A stretch of 64,000 nt of DNA from contig JARUPZ010000010.1 of assembly GCA_031213475.1 (NCBI GenBank), positions 2,783,985 to 2,847,984 on the forward strand, read 5' to 3'. Below are positions 1 to 13,515 of the stretch, piece after piece. The stretch is from Nereocystis luetkeana (taxonomy: Eukaryota > Sar > Phaeophyceae > Laminariales > Laminariaceae). Made by a program: the position numbers and the translations under genes. The notes under the pieces are model-generated. The model saw only the letters and a list, made by a program, of their open reading frames with translations, was not told the origin of the DNA and did not search any database. Numbering within the stretch: the stretch's first letter is position 1; each line of letters starts with the position of its first letter.

Positions 1-252
1 AGCAGGCTCTTCTCCCCCCTTCCCGCTACGGTACGTGCCTTCATTTTTTATCGCGAGAAGATTTCAGCCTTTTCTTCCCTCGTCGACTCGCATCGAATTG
101 TGCCTACCCACGCTGCAAGGCGCTCTCAACAATTGAATCCCTTTTTTTTTTATTTTTGCAAATAAAGTCAAAGTCCGACCCTCCTGGGGCTCGAACCCAG
201 GACTCAAACAAGTAGAATTCGAGGTTAACCACTTGAACCACCGGGGCGACCG
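1..252 (-). repeat. tRNA-derived SINE, family S1 (cut by window start)
   Basis: Read on the minus strand, the head (about 252-180) is tRNA-like: an A-box-like segment (TGGTTCAAGTGG) and a B-box (GGTTCGAGCCC). It is followed by an A/T-rich linker and a body that ends in the polypurine segment at the window start. A near-identical copy lies at about 37440-37735, a head-less copy in the other orientation at 13335-13500 and a diverged copy at 42900-43238. Pol III boxes plus several truncated copies fit a SINE; a functional tRNA is not supported because no cloverleaf forms. Confidence 0.8.
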
Positions 253-844
253 GCTCTGCATGCTCGTCACCAAAGTAAGTATACGCAGTGAAGCATTCCT
301 GGGGTCTATTGATCTATGTGACCGAGTGCTCATCTGGCCAACGCTGCCGATGGCACGGCTCTCCGGGATGTTTTTTTCCGCCTTCGAGCGAGCTCATACT
401 CCTAGCCCCTTCGTACCTCTCACTCCTACTGCTGCAGTTGCCGTCACTAGGAAGCTGCGGCCCCAAAAGGGCTCGTTGCCCAGAAGAAGTAGTTTGTAGT
501 CCTATGGAAGGCTGTGCATCACAAGCAGGGTGGGGGGTCTCTTCCGTCCCCTGTGTTCACTTTTAGTACGTTCTTCGTCGGGCGCGGAGGGGACGCCCCC
601 TCCTGTCGGAAGGATCGAGGCTGGATACTTCGACATATATGGTGTCGGGAAAATGATGTTGAACCTGACTGCACACTCGGTCGCCAACCGCTTGAAACAA
701 TTACTATTAATACCAGGTATGGCCTTTTCATGAAGACCACGTACTGCAGTTACTGTACTCGCCAAAGAAATATGAATAAAAACCTTTCGTTGTATGCTCT
801 CTCTGGCTGTCCTGTTGTTGTATCCATGCACACATCTTATATAG

Positions 845-3396
845 ATGCACAAGGTGATCGAATACGGCGGCAACACAGGTTTCCCCATCACAAGGGAGGA
901 GCAGATCGCCTACAACATATGGTTCGCCGAGACCGTAAGTGCGGGCAATTTTGTCTTTTCTTGCCAGACCACGGCAGACACGTACATATTATTAGCCGAG
1001 GTTCTCGGAGCATGAGTATCTGGTGCATGGCGTAGCTCCGGCTAGGGAGTTGCGCTGGCAGGTAAAACTTCGTACCTGTCAACTATTCTGCTGTGTGCGC
1101 CGTTTGTGGTGAGTGAAAGGAACAGCATATATATTTCAGCTGTTTTTGTTATTGGTCAAAACATGAAATCAAATCGAATACCTTGGTCGGACGGCGCGGA
1201 AATCCTGCTCTTCTATCTATGTACACCAGATTTCTGGCTTCCTCCAGCTCAAAAACGGGACTTGGTTCATCCTTGTGGCCGTGTATTTTGCCAGCTCGCT
1301 AAACAATCAAGTATATACACAGCAGTAGTAGTAAGATGATTTCTTGTATTGTACAAGAAAAAACGACACTATCAGTAGATACCCTGTCTGTGATATATAC
1401 ACTAAGATTGCGAGAAAAACGCCCCCCATCCCTCGGACCCACTGTTTGAGCTCGATATTTTTACAGCAAAAAGCATATCAGTACCTCAAAGGGTGGCGTT
1501 GGACGGATCTCGTCGAGCGCTGTCCGAAAACGTGTCGTTTGGTATTGGCCCATATTTGCGAGGGAGTTATTGAAATCAAAAAGCCTGTCCGGGAGGGGGG
1601 GTGGAGAGGGTTTACTCACATTGTCACGGTATACCTAGTACCAGGTACGTCCTTAAAAGAGTAGAGGAAGAGGTGGATTAAATTAATAACTTGCGGGACT
1701 TTGGACAAATTAGTTTCGTTGATATATATATAGAGGGGAATTCTATACCAGGCATATTACATTTATCTGAGAGTTCTGAACGTCCCTTGGAACCTGATAC
1801 CGATACAAACAAACACGGGCGCTTGACCTGTAGGCCTAGCGTACGTAGGTACTATTGTTGGAATTGTACACCTGAAACAAAATGGGATCGACGAGAAGGC
1901 ATGCCGTATTGGGCAGGTATGCGATGGCGATGGTTCAGGAGCCTCGTCAGCCAAAGTATAGTGTCTGGTCAAACATTGGTACAGCAGTAGCACGCGTTAC
2001 TACCCGATGGAGAAGGCCATTGGGCTAGTCACCGGTACGCACGTACAGCAGAACTCATAGTGCAGCACCCCAATATAATGCTCAGGAGTATATGCAATGG
2101 TTGGACTCGTACGCCACAGCAGTTCCTCACGCCTGCAACCCCGCGCCAGCAGAAGCACAGCTCTCTCGCCGGGGAGGCGCCAACCATATATATGCATGGA
2201 GTATTGCGCCCCGGTGTGCGGGGCTGATCCGCCCTCGCCTTTCTGAGTCTTGTCGCAACCGAACACTGTCGTTGTCCCAGGTTCACGCTAGCGGCATGAA
2301 AGTGGGCTTGAAGAACGGTATTGACATGATCGAGGACGTGCTCGATTACTTCGACTTCGCCGTCAACGAGGAATGCATTTTCACCGGGGACTGCGAGGTG
2401 AGTGTCTACAAAACGTTTGTCGCCACGTTTCGCAATGAAATCGTGGGTTCCCCCGAACTCTGCCAACGCCGAGCGAACTGTTCAATGAATGCTCAAACGT
2501 ATGTAAAAGCTGATCTACCTTGCGTATGTGCGGGTATTATAGTCTGCGGCGATACTCGTACGAGGCACGTGTCGCCTTGCTTTTGACACATTGAACCATT
2601 CCCATGTAACCTCTAAACAACTGTTTGTAAGGCCTCAACGTGGTAGTAACAAATCGCCGAGGTGGTTCTCGCTGAATTAAGGCGGATCAAAGGTGTGGGT
2701 TTTTGGTACGTGGTTCGTAGTGTATAAGCTGACCGATTCGTTTCTCTTGTCTCCGACCGCAATGCTATGGCTGCCACCACCGTACTACTGCTGATAATCC
2801 CGCCCTTTGCGAGACAGAAATACGAGCTCTTCATCAACCAGGGCAAGCCCGTCTTCAGCGTCGAGTGAGTGCCCCGTTCTTCGATAGATGCTGCAGTTTC
2901 AAGTTGACGGATTCTTGAAGTAATGTTGGGTTTCCCAAGTTCGAGAACATGTTCGAGTTTGGTGTTTGTATTTGTAAGTTAGTTGGCGTCGTTTTATTCC
3001 GAGCGATACAGTTAGTACAGCAGTTAGTTGTCACCAGTTTTGGGCACAAAGCGAAAAACGATTCTGGAGCATGTCGCTCCAATAGCGGAGTACCACAAGA
3101 AGTGCAAGTACCCAATACATGTTCCGGCCTGCTACACGGCCTTTGAGGCATGTCGAGATTTCCACAAACCACACCGAGGGCCTTCTGCGCGGTGTACGCC
3201 GGAGTCGGCCTTTCTTTGGGCGAACGTTCTCCCACGTTATTGTCGTGTGCATGAAAGAAAATAAGTGCACGCGTGCTTGTTTTTCGGTCCCGTCCCTTCT
3301 TTCGCTGTTGGCGGGCGCTTCAGGTACAGTGACAAATGGGACGACATGGATATGTGCGACGTCGGTAACACTCTCGGCATGGACACCATTGTTAAG
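845..3396 (+). CDS. GH114-type glycosidase (endo-alpha-1,4-polygalactosaminidase-like), 5' end not found
   Basis: Four exons join in phase: 845-934, 2281-2397, 2818-2864 and 3324-3396, each flanked by AG and GT, giving 109 codons. The joined reading has the family's signature order: NTGFPIT and EQIAYN, then SGMKVGLKN, then YFDFAVNEEC, then GKPVF.VEY, then C...LGMDTIVK. This matches the C-terminal half of GH114 (TM1410-like barrel) domains, known or predicted to cut galactosaminogalactan-type polymers outside the cell. The N-terminal half (FDGVDPDN region) should lie upstream of 845. A VEPDC-like stretch near 655-672 is a candidate, but its phase does not join cleanly. The last exon may end at 3396 (GT donor) or read on to a stop at 3514-3516. 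The enzyme could be a pseudogene if the 5' half is truly missing. Confidence 0.7.
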
Positions 3397-3516
3397 GTGC
3401 ATATAGTGCCGCTAATTCACGTGCAACAATCGGCGCGGTTCGCGCGCCTTGATTTGCTTCCTTGGCTTGCGCTAGGCAAAGATCGCAGGCGGTATGCAGG
3501 CCAACAGTCTCATTAA

Positions 3517-5593
3517 TCACGGTATCGTCTCGGATTTCCAACATTTTGTCTCTATTCAATGCAGTTGTTGTAGATATTGGAAAACATATCTTCTGTATGT
3601 AATGTAGGGATGGTGACGATTGGTGTTTAGGAAGGGGAGTATGTCGACTGGTGCCTTTGGGTCCTTTTCTTCCTGCCGCTCAGAGCTACAGTAATTATTG
3701 CGCGAGTGACCACTCTATTTATTTACATGTTTTAAAGGTATGTTTGTTTCGCGGTGTGCACTGCCATCTGATCGTGGTTTTCGTCTGCGCCAACACTGAT
3801 AGTTTTGATCCTGTTTTGAGAGAAGCATACAGCCACGTGCCCCGGTGATACGCGTGAAACGGAGCTACCCTAGCACCAGTTTGTTGTCCCTTCAACCAAC
3901 GACGGTAGCTTACCCGGGCGACGCAAAACCTGCCTGTTGTCCCTTCAACCAATGACGTTGCACCGAAGGAAACCTCTCGTCGCGGGCCCGGCGCCCCCCA
4001 ATTAATCGACCGCAGACGAGAAGAACCTCTAAATCATACACACGTACTCCCACCGTCTGATTCGTGGTAAAGTGAATATCGCACTGCAATACTCCAGATA
4101 CGCGCCCAACTATGCGACTGAATGATGAATCCACGACTATTTAAATAATCGTGGGATGTAAACGTGCAGTTCATCGCCTAAGCAACATCTCGCCCCTATT
4201 CGGGGTCTGCTGACTTCACGAGTCCGATCCGGTGGCGTGCCTGGGGTTGAGGTTTCCACGCCATGAGGGGCGGTATCACCCCGGGAGGTCTTTCAATGTT
4301 TTGTCCCTGATACATCCCCAAGTTGTAGAGGTAACGAGGGGTGTTGGCCATGTATGTAGATGAGGCCCCATACTCCCCGTGTGCGGTGGAATCTTGATTT
4401 TGCGCCGGGGAGGAATTTTCGTCACGCACCGGACGCCTCTCACTGGTCGAAGGATAACGAGGCGGGGGGGGGGGGCTCGACCTTTGGCAAGTAGTCCGAA
4501 TACTCAGGGTTCGGAACATGCGATACAACATTGTTTTCTCCAAAATGCACAATATACCATTTAATTTGCCCAGTAGTAGTAGTACACATTTGAGACAATT
4601 AATTAACAAAATTATTGAATTCCCGGTGTGCCACGTGTTGAAAGCTTCATATATATATGTTGAAACCTCGTAAGGCGTCGACATTTTCTCCGCAAGCTAT
4701 CAGAGCCGCTGTGGCCACAGATATAGCGTACTACATAGCCCTGCCATATTCTCAACCAAAAACCGACGACCTGTCCATGACGGCCACCTCTTGGCGATTG
4801 TCGCTGTTTCGTGTCCGTCTTCAGAAGCCCAGCCTGAAGGGGCCCCTGTGCAGCTGCGCGGACTCTTCGAGGGACTGGAAATGCAACAAGGTCCTGTAAC
4901 CGGCGGTCTACGGTACGCGTGTTTCTTCAGCCCAAACCGACATGAATGCCATGTGCACGTGTACACAGCAGTGTTTTACGATTCAAGCACAGGGTCTTCG
5001 ACGAACCGCCATGGAAGACAGCGGTTCGCAATGAAAGCACGGAATCGTCGTTGGAAAGACCACCGACCCCCATATTATGGTTGATCTTGCGGGGGCAGAT
5101 ATATCTTCCTGGTCTGCATTATCTACTACTGTAGCTCATGATGTTGCCGGGTGGGAGCCGTAAACTCTGCACATGAGCTACAGTAGTAGCAAATGCTCCC
5201 TGGGTTGGTTGAGTCTGTCTGATGTGCTTCCTGGCTCCATGTTATATACTTGCATTTTGATAGCCATGCTCGCGGTACAGGCGCTACTCAACGAGCGTCG
5301 CCGGCAAAGGGATAAGGGTATGAAGAATTAGAGGTCGAAGGATTCGAAAGTTGTCGTGCACGATTGAAGAGAGCAAAGGTGTCGAACTTTTTCGTGCAGG
5401 GTAGAAGAGGAGATCCTGAAGAGAGGGGTGATCCTGAAGAGAGGGGTAAGAGCCTTGCAAGGCGGGGTAGACAGGGAAAGGCTTCGAACTTGGTGACACA
5501 GGTGGACAGAGTTCAAGCGGAGGGCATTGAACAATGCGATGCAGGGCATAAAGAGCTCAAGGACGGGAAGGTCGACCTTCAGAAAACACTGTA
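3517..5593. other. Non-coding stretch, nothing recognised
   Basis: No exon with both splice sites and a recognisable family was found. An open stretch at 4791-5084 (+) is discussed under rejected items. A 16-base block (TGCCGGGTGGGAGCCG) near 5146-5161 recurs near 60847-60862, so a small dispersed repeat lies here. Confidence 0.4.
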
Positions 5594-5850
5594 GCAACGT
5601 CACGGATTAGTGTTTTAATGTGTGCCGAATTTATATGTGAGTGGGCGGTTGGCTCATCCCATGAAAAACACTGGGAGGTCCAACATCACGGATTTAAATT
5701 TGTGCTTCCAGGTGAACCGGGTGTTTGGATAGGTGGGTCGTTGGCCTATCCCAATAACACTGGAAGGTCCAACGTCACGGATTGGTGTATTCGTGTGTAC
5801 CGAATATTGTATACGAGTGGGTGGTTGGCTCATCATCCCATAAAATATAT
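5594..5850. repeat. Tandem repeat, about 3 units of about 87 bp
   Basis: The phrase CACGGATT recurs at about 5600, 5687 and 5777, and the segment GTGGGCGGTTGGCTCATCCC recurs in altered form in each unit. Units differ by several substitutions. No gene is implied. Confidence 0.7.
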
Positions 5851-6489
5851 ATAGGTTGGTTTCAAAATGGAAGAATAAATGCACGGACAGCTCCCATACC
5901 GCAATCCTTGGCTTTGATGGGACACAGGGGACGGCCCGCATCCCCTCCCCCTTACAGACGCTGAACATGGTTGTACGCTGTCCGACACACCTTTCCCAGG
6001 TTGGGGTATATCAGGCTGCGTAATTTGGTGGAGTAAAATGTCCTCGACAAAAACACATGTGATGAAATCCTTCTTTCGGCATGGACGATACTCGGAAACA
6101 CAGACAGCGCACAGGTAACAAAGTCGCAACGCCTGCGCAGACCAAAACCAAATTCATCGCTGTTCGCAGTAGCAAGTTCAGGGACAAAGCGTGCTTTCTC
6201 AACAAAACGCCCCCGGACCCGGTACACTTCGTATGTTGAAATACCCAACCCATCACCTTCACACGTATATGCCTTTACGCCAAGGCATGGAGGTAGCCCC
6301 GCCGCGACCTCCCCGCAAGTAAGTACTGATAGCCTCGCTTGAAGGCTTGAACAAATCGTGCGACTCTCGAAGAAATACAGTGGGTAACCAAAGAACAAAA
6401 AAAAGGCACTCCGGCAGTATCCGCCTTTGTTCCCATTAGTGCAGGCATGATAGATCTCAAGCTTAAGTACAGAAGGGATATATACTTTG

Positions 6490-6590
6490 TGATAATGTTT
6501 CCTTTACTTCCCGCGCCTTTTTTCTTGGGGAGTGCTCATGAGTGATCAATGTTGAAACTCATTCTACACATTGTCGGAGGACAATATTAT
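6490..6590 (+). repeat. Short dispersed repeat, copy 1 (pair with 7470-7575)
   Basis: The segment around CATGAGTGATCAATGTTGAA and the following CATTGTCGGA recur with scattered differences about 1 kb downstream. The family is unknown. The two copies bracket a stretch (6600-7470) with no recognised gene. Confidence 0.5.
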
Positions 6591-7469
6591 TGTGGAGGGG
6601 GGGCAACGGGGGCATGGGTTTCTGAATTATTGGTGCAACCAGGAATCTTGCCCGATGGCACACCGTTGACTCCCTTGGGTTCCCGTTAAGATTTCCAGTG
6701 GAAACCAGGGGAAACACAACAACAAATTATATCGTCCCAGGAAGGATGGGAAGATGGAATAGTAGGTGGGGAGTAAGGAAGCATATAGCATGAAATATGT
6801 ATCCAAGCAATGCCAAATGAAAGAGGGAAGTCGTATGCGACGGTGTTTACCAGTCGGGGTACCGCTGCATAACAACATATATCGGAGATAGCGACTCAAG
6901 GTCCCCAATGACGTGCAAGACCAACTTCTGGTACTGTGCGAACAATTATTCGTGGGTCCCCGAAACTGATTTTTAGGCTCAATATACTATACCCGTTTTA
7001 CTCGGCTGGACAGCAACTAACACCGATGCACCCGTCAAGAACTCACCCGTCAGAATTCCGAATGCTTTCTGCAACACTCCTCCGTTTTTCTATTATCTTA
7101 GTTTCAACGATAGCAACTCTCATTTTTCTGCGGAGGGTCCTGTCTATCAGAACTGGGGCAAAATATCACGGACGTTTACTGACTTTTGGTGATACGCGCA
7201 TCATGTAATAAATAGGAGCTAGCAACATGGACAGTCAGAGTACTGCCCCGGAGAAGCGGAAACTTACCCCAGTCAGTAAGCTCCCAAACAATTGCGAGGA
7301 ACATCGTGAGGAATCGACCGGTGGGTTTGACTGTTCCGTCGAGCACTGTAACAAGCTTATTTTATGTAGGTCCAAAACCTCACTTCCTTGCGCTCTAAAA
7401 CAATTAGAAGGAAGGAGCAAATACAACAAATAGAGTAGACAAGCTGAAAGTTGGCACGGAAGGGAGGTA

Positions 7470-7575
7470 GACTTGGTGCATGGGTTTCCTTTTGTTTCCG
7501 AGGTTTTCTTCTTTCGGGAAAGTTATGAGTGATCCATGTTGAAGATCATGCTGCGCATTGTCGGATGGCAAGAGA
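7470..7575 (+). repeat. Short dispersed repeat, copy 2
   Basis: Same orientation as the copy at 6490-6590. This could be a pair of short terminal-type repeats or a local duplication; no target-site duplication is evident. Confidence 0.45.
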
Positions 7576-8124
7576 AATAATAACAATGTTTTACAATTGG
7601 TCCAGAGCAGACCTGCCCACGCAGTTCATAGAACTTGAATGCCCGTCTTCGGTGTATTCCAAGCAAGTTAAATTCTAACGCTATTGCATTTGACAGATGT
7701 AAAAACTGTACGGCAAATCATGAAATAAACGGTGCAACTGGATCTTACTTGCGTATCGTGTCCAAGCCTGATCATACTGAACAGCTCAGCGAATCAAAGT
7801 GCTGCCTGTCTCACTCAAACAACAAAACATTCACCCTGCACGTCGGTGAATTGCCCGAATGCACTACTGTAGTTATCCGCCGACCCAAACGTGTTCTCCC
7901 TGTTGTGGACTCACGCAGCAAAACAAAGGACCTGCAAAGACGCCTACGTCTATGACAAGGTCTTCGGTGCCGTTCAAACCCCAAAGATCCCGAGTTTGAT
8001 GTTGAGTTCCCGGTGACGTCGCTTGTTGAGGTGCTTTCCTCATAATATCGGCGGGTTGGGCTTGCGTTCAGACCTACCAGTGAATAGTATTTTGGTCGTC
8101 CTGGACGAATCTCTTGGACGAGGA

Positions 8125-8700
8125 AATATCTCAGCGCGATGTGTTTTTCCCTGAGGGACTAAGTGTTGCGGTCCACCACACGAAGCGCCGACGTGTTGTC
8201 GATTTCGGGAGGAACACCCTCGTGTTCATCCTTTAATTTATGCTCCTCTGCCATGTTCTTGCACAAGACTGCATTTTTCGTTGTGAGCACTACTCCCCCG
8301 AGCTTCATTCCCATTGTCGACTGAGCAGTGAGGCCGTGGAGTTCCACCATGAGCCTGATTGGACTATTGGTGAGCATCACGATATACGACGATGTTGCCG
8401 TTGTTTGGCTTGTTATCCCGAATAGCACCCGAGAGGGCGGTGAACTTGAAATGCCCCTGCTCGTCGGTAATAGAGAAGTCGGTGGACCCGTCTCCTGCGA
8501 TTTCTGAGCACCTACTTCGATCGCGCCGACACGAGCGCTAGCTTCACTATGATGCACAAGTTTGGCTTGTCTAAGGAGGTCCCTTCTTGTGAGTTTAACC
8601 CGGATATTCTTGTAGTAGTTTCGGCAGCGATAAACACTGAGCGTTCTTTGCTCGAATGGCCGTTAACGAGCAGTACCCCAGTTGCATATCCATGCCGTAC
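8125..8700 (-). mobile_element. Ty1/copia pol remnant (RNase H end), fossil
   Basis: On the minus strand the fragments resemble the RNase H end of Ty1/copia polyproteins: a GLTAQSTM-like stretch, DNTSALRV, and HIALRYF near 8125-8145. It is an old, heavily broken copy with many interruptions. The rest of pol may extend toward 11.3 kb but is too decayed for me to delimit, and I could not find its LTRs. Confidence 0.6.
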
Positions 8701-11700
8701 CCAGGGGCGTTGGATAAAATACCGAGGCCAATCGGCATTTCGGACGCAAAGTGGCTGGCTTCTAAGACTCTTGCAAACAGCAAGACAACTGCCATTAACG
8801 GCGAACAGCTTCTTTTTTTTCCGATTCTTCCACGGACGGGCGGTCATCCGACCCGTCGGGGCTCCGCCGATAAGGGCAGTGATCAGACCCGGACGTCTCC
8901 CCCGTCCACCTTCGTGCCAGACGGGATATTCCGATCTTTCGAACTGCGACGAGTTGATCCTTGACCGCATCGACGGGAGGCTTGACACGTCTTTCATCTG
9001 CTAGCCCCTAAACTAACACTTCTTAGCCGAAGTCCACGCTGTCTGCCAATCCATCCCAATCGACGACCCTACCTTATGGAGTGGTCTATTCACATCGACC
9101 GCTCGCGCTGCCACCCTCAGCAAAAACCGATGTCACTGCCTACGTTCCCACGTCGACACATACTCGTTCAAACGGTGTCGACACCCCCTTCATTAACGCG
9201 ACGGTATTGCGAACTCTGACCTCGGCAAACTCGGTGATGCCGGTGAGGTGTACCGACGTTGGCAAGCGCGCATGATCCGATACGGACCCCCGCGCTCGAA
9301 CAAACAGAAGCACCAGAACCAAAGCAAGTGCCGCTCCGGCCACTCGCGTGTACAGCACCAAAGCCAAGGTCAGCAGAACAAACCAAACGACGGCTACAAC
9401 GCACCCGAGGAACACGGCAGCCAGCAGCCCGGGGGTGGGTACCACGGTGGCCTCCCACCAGATCTCGCCTCTTTCGTAACTGCCCTTGCCTCTGGGGTCG
9501 GTATCGGTGCCTCGCATAACCCTGGTGAAAACCCAAACGGACGCCAGCCAGGCACCTCCCGCACCGGAAACTGATAGGTTGGTACAGCTCCCCCCGCGTG
9601 GCCGCCGCCAGCTTCGCCGGGGGAAAGCACATTGGTTTTACGAGATACTCGTGTCTCAGGCTCGCCCAGGGCTTAGAGCCAGCCTGCCCCGGTCGATGCC
9701 TCGCCTGCTGGCCTTCCACCCCGCACATCGTCCCTTACATAGAGTCGACAACGGGACACACCCGCACTTGTTTCTGCGGCGAGCCCACGGAATCCTCGGC
9801 CGGCGACAGGAGCCTGCGCCTCGGCCGCCGCTCCCTTTAACCTTAGCACGAGAGCCTGAGCGCTAAGAGCCGTTCTGCCAAGCCACACGCCGCGCAGAAT
9901 CAAGATTGCTGCGACTGCTCGTCGATCGTTTTTTTAACGCGCGGGCGTCCCCCTCGTTTACCACCCGGCCATACGGTGGCGGTCGGTTCGAGGTGGGGCA
10001 AGGCCGACACTGAAACCGCGAGATGTCGGATGAAGCTCGACTCTGCGTTGGCCGTTCCACCCTTTATCCTATCAGGGAGGAGTCGGCAGGACAAACTAAC
10101 TCATCCTTCTTGCTCAGACGAGCTACAGGGAGGAAACCCTCTCCGTGGGAACTTTGTTGCCACCCCCCGAACCCTTTCGTTGAAATCGTCTGCTTGTTCT
10201 GCAGGCTCTCGCTTGTCTTCATGCACCCTATCCCTCGTGTGCAGCGCTCCTTCGGCCCCAGTGGGGCAGTGAAACCCTGACACTGCTCAACGAGCCAATT
10301 GTAACTCCACGGCGTCCGGTCAGAGCAACCGGACAGCATCCCCTTTGAATTCGGAGCAATCGCAGATTTCGTCAGCAGAACGGAGTCGGAGCCCCCTGCT
10401 TCCAAGTGCCCCAAGACAGAGACCATCGAGCGCAGTAAGAGAACCTTCAGGCCATTTTTCGCCCACGAGCGATGGTCACACCGAGCCATTATACATGGGA
10501 CCGCACTCGTCTTGTGCAACAGGATCAAACACCTTCCCAGAGATATACACCGCAGCCCCCCACACCGCAGCGGTGGCCACCGAGGGCTCGGAACCGCCTC
10601 TCTCCGACCGTACTCTCGATTTTTCAACGTAGCAGGTGGTACGGCTCCGGCAGCGTCCCTCCTATTTTTCGCAGTGGTCCCCTCGTCGTTTGTCGTTGAC
10701 GACGTGTCGTATTCGTACGCTGAGCAGTATAGGGTGGCGGGATAGGCTCGCATTTTCCAGGATCACGGCGCAGCCTAGCTGATTATATGCTACCCAGACC
10801 CACGCGAGCACAAACGCATAGGTCGAGGTGTGCGTTCGATCACGCTATCTGGGACCACGTTCGAAAATACGCCGTCCATGCTGCTATTGTACCCAAGTTC
10901 AAGGAGATCTCGCCCATGAAGCAGTCCATTTTAGAACCCTGCCACTGCCTTTTTTAAACTGAAGCCTGCCTTTTTCACTCCGTGTGGGGCATCGGTATTC
11001 GCGGGAACGAACCCGGGGCCCAACACCACCGCCGATGGCGAGATATGGTTTTCTCGGGAAGTTCTTTATGCCGTTCCCGACCTCATTCGTGCAAGTGAGA
11101 TCCGGCTGGCACACACTGCCTCCTCGCATCCGTTCTGCACTCTGACTTCGCCCGACGGGAATTTTTAGGTATCCCGTCCCCACCTCGCCCTTTGGCAACG
11201 ACCCGCGCTGGCCCAGGTTCTCCTTTGACCTATTCTTCTGACGTACCGGCTGACCACACCCACCCCCGGAGACTCTTGCGATCGTATCCGGTGTTGGTCC
11301 CTCCCTCGCGCTGTCAGAACACGGCCTCTGCCTTTGTCGGGGGAGCTATTACCTCGGTTTAAGCCGTGAAATGCTCATGACTCACAGCCCTGCCTTTATC
11401 ATACCGTATATGAAAGCGTCTTCCACACACCCTGTGGTGCTATCTCGGGGTTTGACATTTTTCCACCCGGGGTGGGATATACTGTGGGGGTGTGGTAGAC
11501 ACGTGCACCCTGTTGATAAAAGTGAGTGGTCGTTTGGGGTTCTAGAGTTTCCTCCACCTCGCGTGGCATACTGTAGTAGGGGTGTGATACAAAGAGGGGG
11601 GGGGGTGCTAGCTGTATTGGTACACGACGTACAAAAAGAGACGCGATCGAGCCTGGAACCGCATCAGTAGCAGCTAGCTGTCGTGTGAGCTTCAGGCACG

Positions 11701-13330
11701 TGTTATCCGTTGCAACGGACTACGTTCGCACTACCGGTACGGCTCTGTACCTTCTCCATCTCCATGCTGCTGATCTCCATACGGTAAGCTTTGGTACCGG
11801 CGCTCTTGTAAACCTGGTGTGCTGCTGCTGCTGCTGCTCCTGCTGTACTGTAACGGTACCGACACTTGCTGAGTGATTGCAGTACACTTTCATCCGCGGT
11901 GATAACTCGGGGGTGACATAATAATGATGAGGCATTCCCTCAGGGGGTGTGGTATGCATCGTCACCCGGGAGATGTGTGGTATACATTGTCACATACGGT
12001 GAGGGCCGGAGACATGACAAGCCCTTTTAATAGGGGTGAGTTCTTCGGCATCGTGACGTATGATTCTGATTGAGAGAGTGCTTGGAGAGCTCAAAGGGCT
12101 GCGAGTCATCTCGCGCTTGGGGAAGCGTTTCAGCTGATGATGAGGCTTGTGGGCTTCTGTACTCCGAGAGATTAGTTCTGGTGCTCCGCAAAGTGCCGCG
12201 TAAAGTCGTTCGGGCCGCACGAATCGGAAGGGTTGTCATATTCGCGAGGGAGAGGGCCCGAGTCTAGACCTTCAGACTTCGTCGGCGCAGTGCATGATAA
12301 AGCAGAAACAAGAGCAGGCGCACACCCTGTACAGCCACAGCAGCAGCATGCCGGCCAGATGTGACCCGATACTGAGAAATTCCCCTGCACCTGGATGCGC
12401 GAAAATCGCAGGCGAGCAACGAAGTCAGCACCCGCCGCAGCAACTCAGGGCAATGGGGAAAGGAGCAGAAGTGGAAGTGGAGAGAGAGAGGGAACTGAGG
12501 AGATGGGCATAGAACGAGCCTCTCGGAGAGGCAACCGTACGGAAAACGGAAGACACGACCCGGGAGCCCCGTCGCTGCTGCATCCGATTGAGAGCATGAG
12601 CACCGTTCAACCGGTTTGTTGCATCGGGCCGGGCGCTCAAAAGCAGACCGGTTAGCCTACGCGTCTCGTCGAGACTCTGCACGCGGCGGTCGCGAGCTAT
12701 TGAGAAATCCTGGGACCGTGAGTGAACCGACAGCCCCCGTTCGAATGTGCTGCAAGAAAACTCACCCATGCACCCCTAGTCGTTGATGCGAACACCTGCG
12801 GAAGATGGACTAAACACACTCCTTTTTTCGTCAAATATTCCGTGTTGACCGTATATAGTCATGCGGGCGATGGCTTTTTATTTGCAGTGTGTGACTTACT
12901 GTCGTGCGAAGGTTGGGTTTTCTTACTCGTATTTTTATGTGGAAGAGTATTGCACGGACTGTTTATATCAACACGTTCCGGTGTTCGTATTGATAGTTGG
13001 TCGAATCGTACATATGCGGAAAATCAACCCTTGCATTGTGTGGCTTCTTGTCGCTCGAAGTGTAAGTATATTTATACGTACATAAACGTGTGAAGTGCGT
13101 CTATAGTCGCTTTCATGTGCGAGCTGCAGCACGTACGTCTGAGTCACGAGCGATGGTATATTCTTGGTTGCCTTAAACATCGATCGAGTTTTACTAAACA
13201 AGTAGACCACAACGCCACATGGGGGTGATGGAAGTACCAAGCAACTCCTTTAGGGCCAGCCCAATAACTTGTGCATCGAAACTCCCTGACGTCTGGATCG
13301 TTCATAGTCGTCAGGGGAGTGCCAGCTTTT
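8700..13330. other. No recognised gene; decayed repeats
   Basis: Several open frames occur on both strands at 9.1-10.8 kb, but their translations are compositionally odd and match no family I recognise. A short (CTG/TGC)n run lies at 11820-11850. The part nearest 8.7 kb may be further decayed retroelement. Confidence 0.4.
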
Positions 13331-13334
13331 ACCA

Positions 13335-13515
13335 TTCGACGAGGAAAGAAAAGGCTGAAATCTTCTCGCGATAAAAATGAAGGCACGTACCGTAGCGGGA
13401 AGGGGGGAGAAAAGCCTGATATGTGACCCCGGATCTGAGTTACGAGTTGGAAGGAGATAGAGAAGAAGATGGGCGAAGATAATAAATGGGATGAGCAATA
13501 TATATATATATATAA
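13335..13515 (+). repeat. SINE S1, copy without tRNA head
   Basis: This is the reverse-complement orientation of the copies at 1-252 and 37440-37735. It starts within the body (GACGAGGAAAGAAAAGGCTG) and runs through the CGTACCGTAGCGGGAAGG block to a TA-dinucleotide tail at 13498-13515. The tRNA-like head is absent, as expected of 5'-truncated retroposition. Confidence 0.75.

Noticed and set aside
185-255. A tRNA gene on the minus strand
   Set aside because: It has A- and B-box-like words, but no acceptor stem or anticodon arm can be folded, and the segment recurs with a shared long body elsewhere. It is a SINE head.
3028-3264. Coding exon with a Cys-rich reading (EYHKKCKYPIHVP...)
   Set aside because: No acceptor in the right phase joins it to the previous GH114 exon, while the exon at 3324 joins perfectly and restores the family motif. 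The segment is intronic.
4791-5084. Open frame of about 97 codons (+)
   Set aside because: The reading is uneven in composition, matches no family I know, and the same segment is open on the other strand and in another frame. Not supported as a gene.
9140-10753. Long overlapping open frames on both strands
   Set aside because: G/C-rich composition creates open frames in several phases at once, and none shows recognisable domain order. At best this is decayed element sequence.
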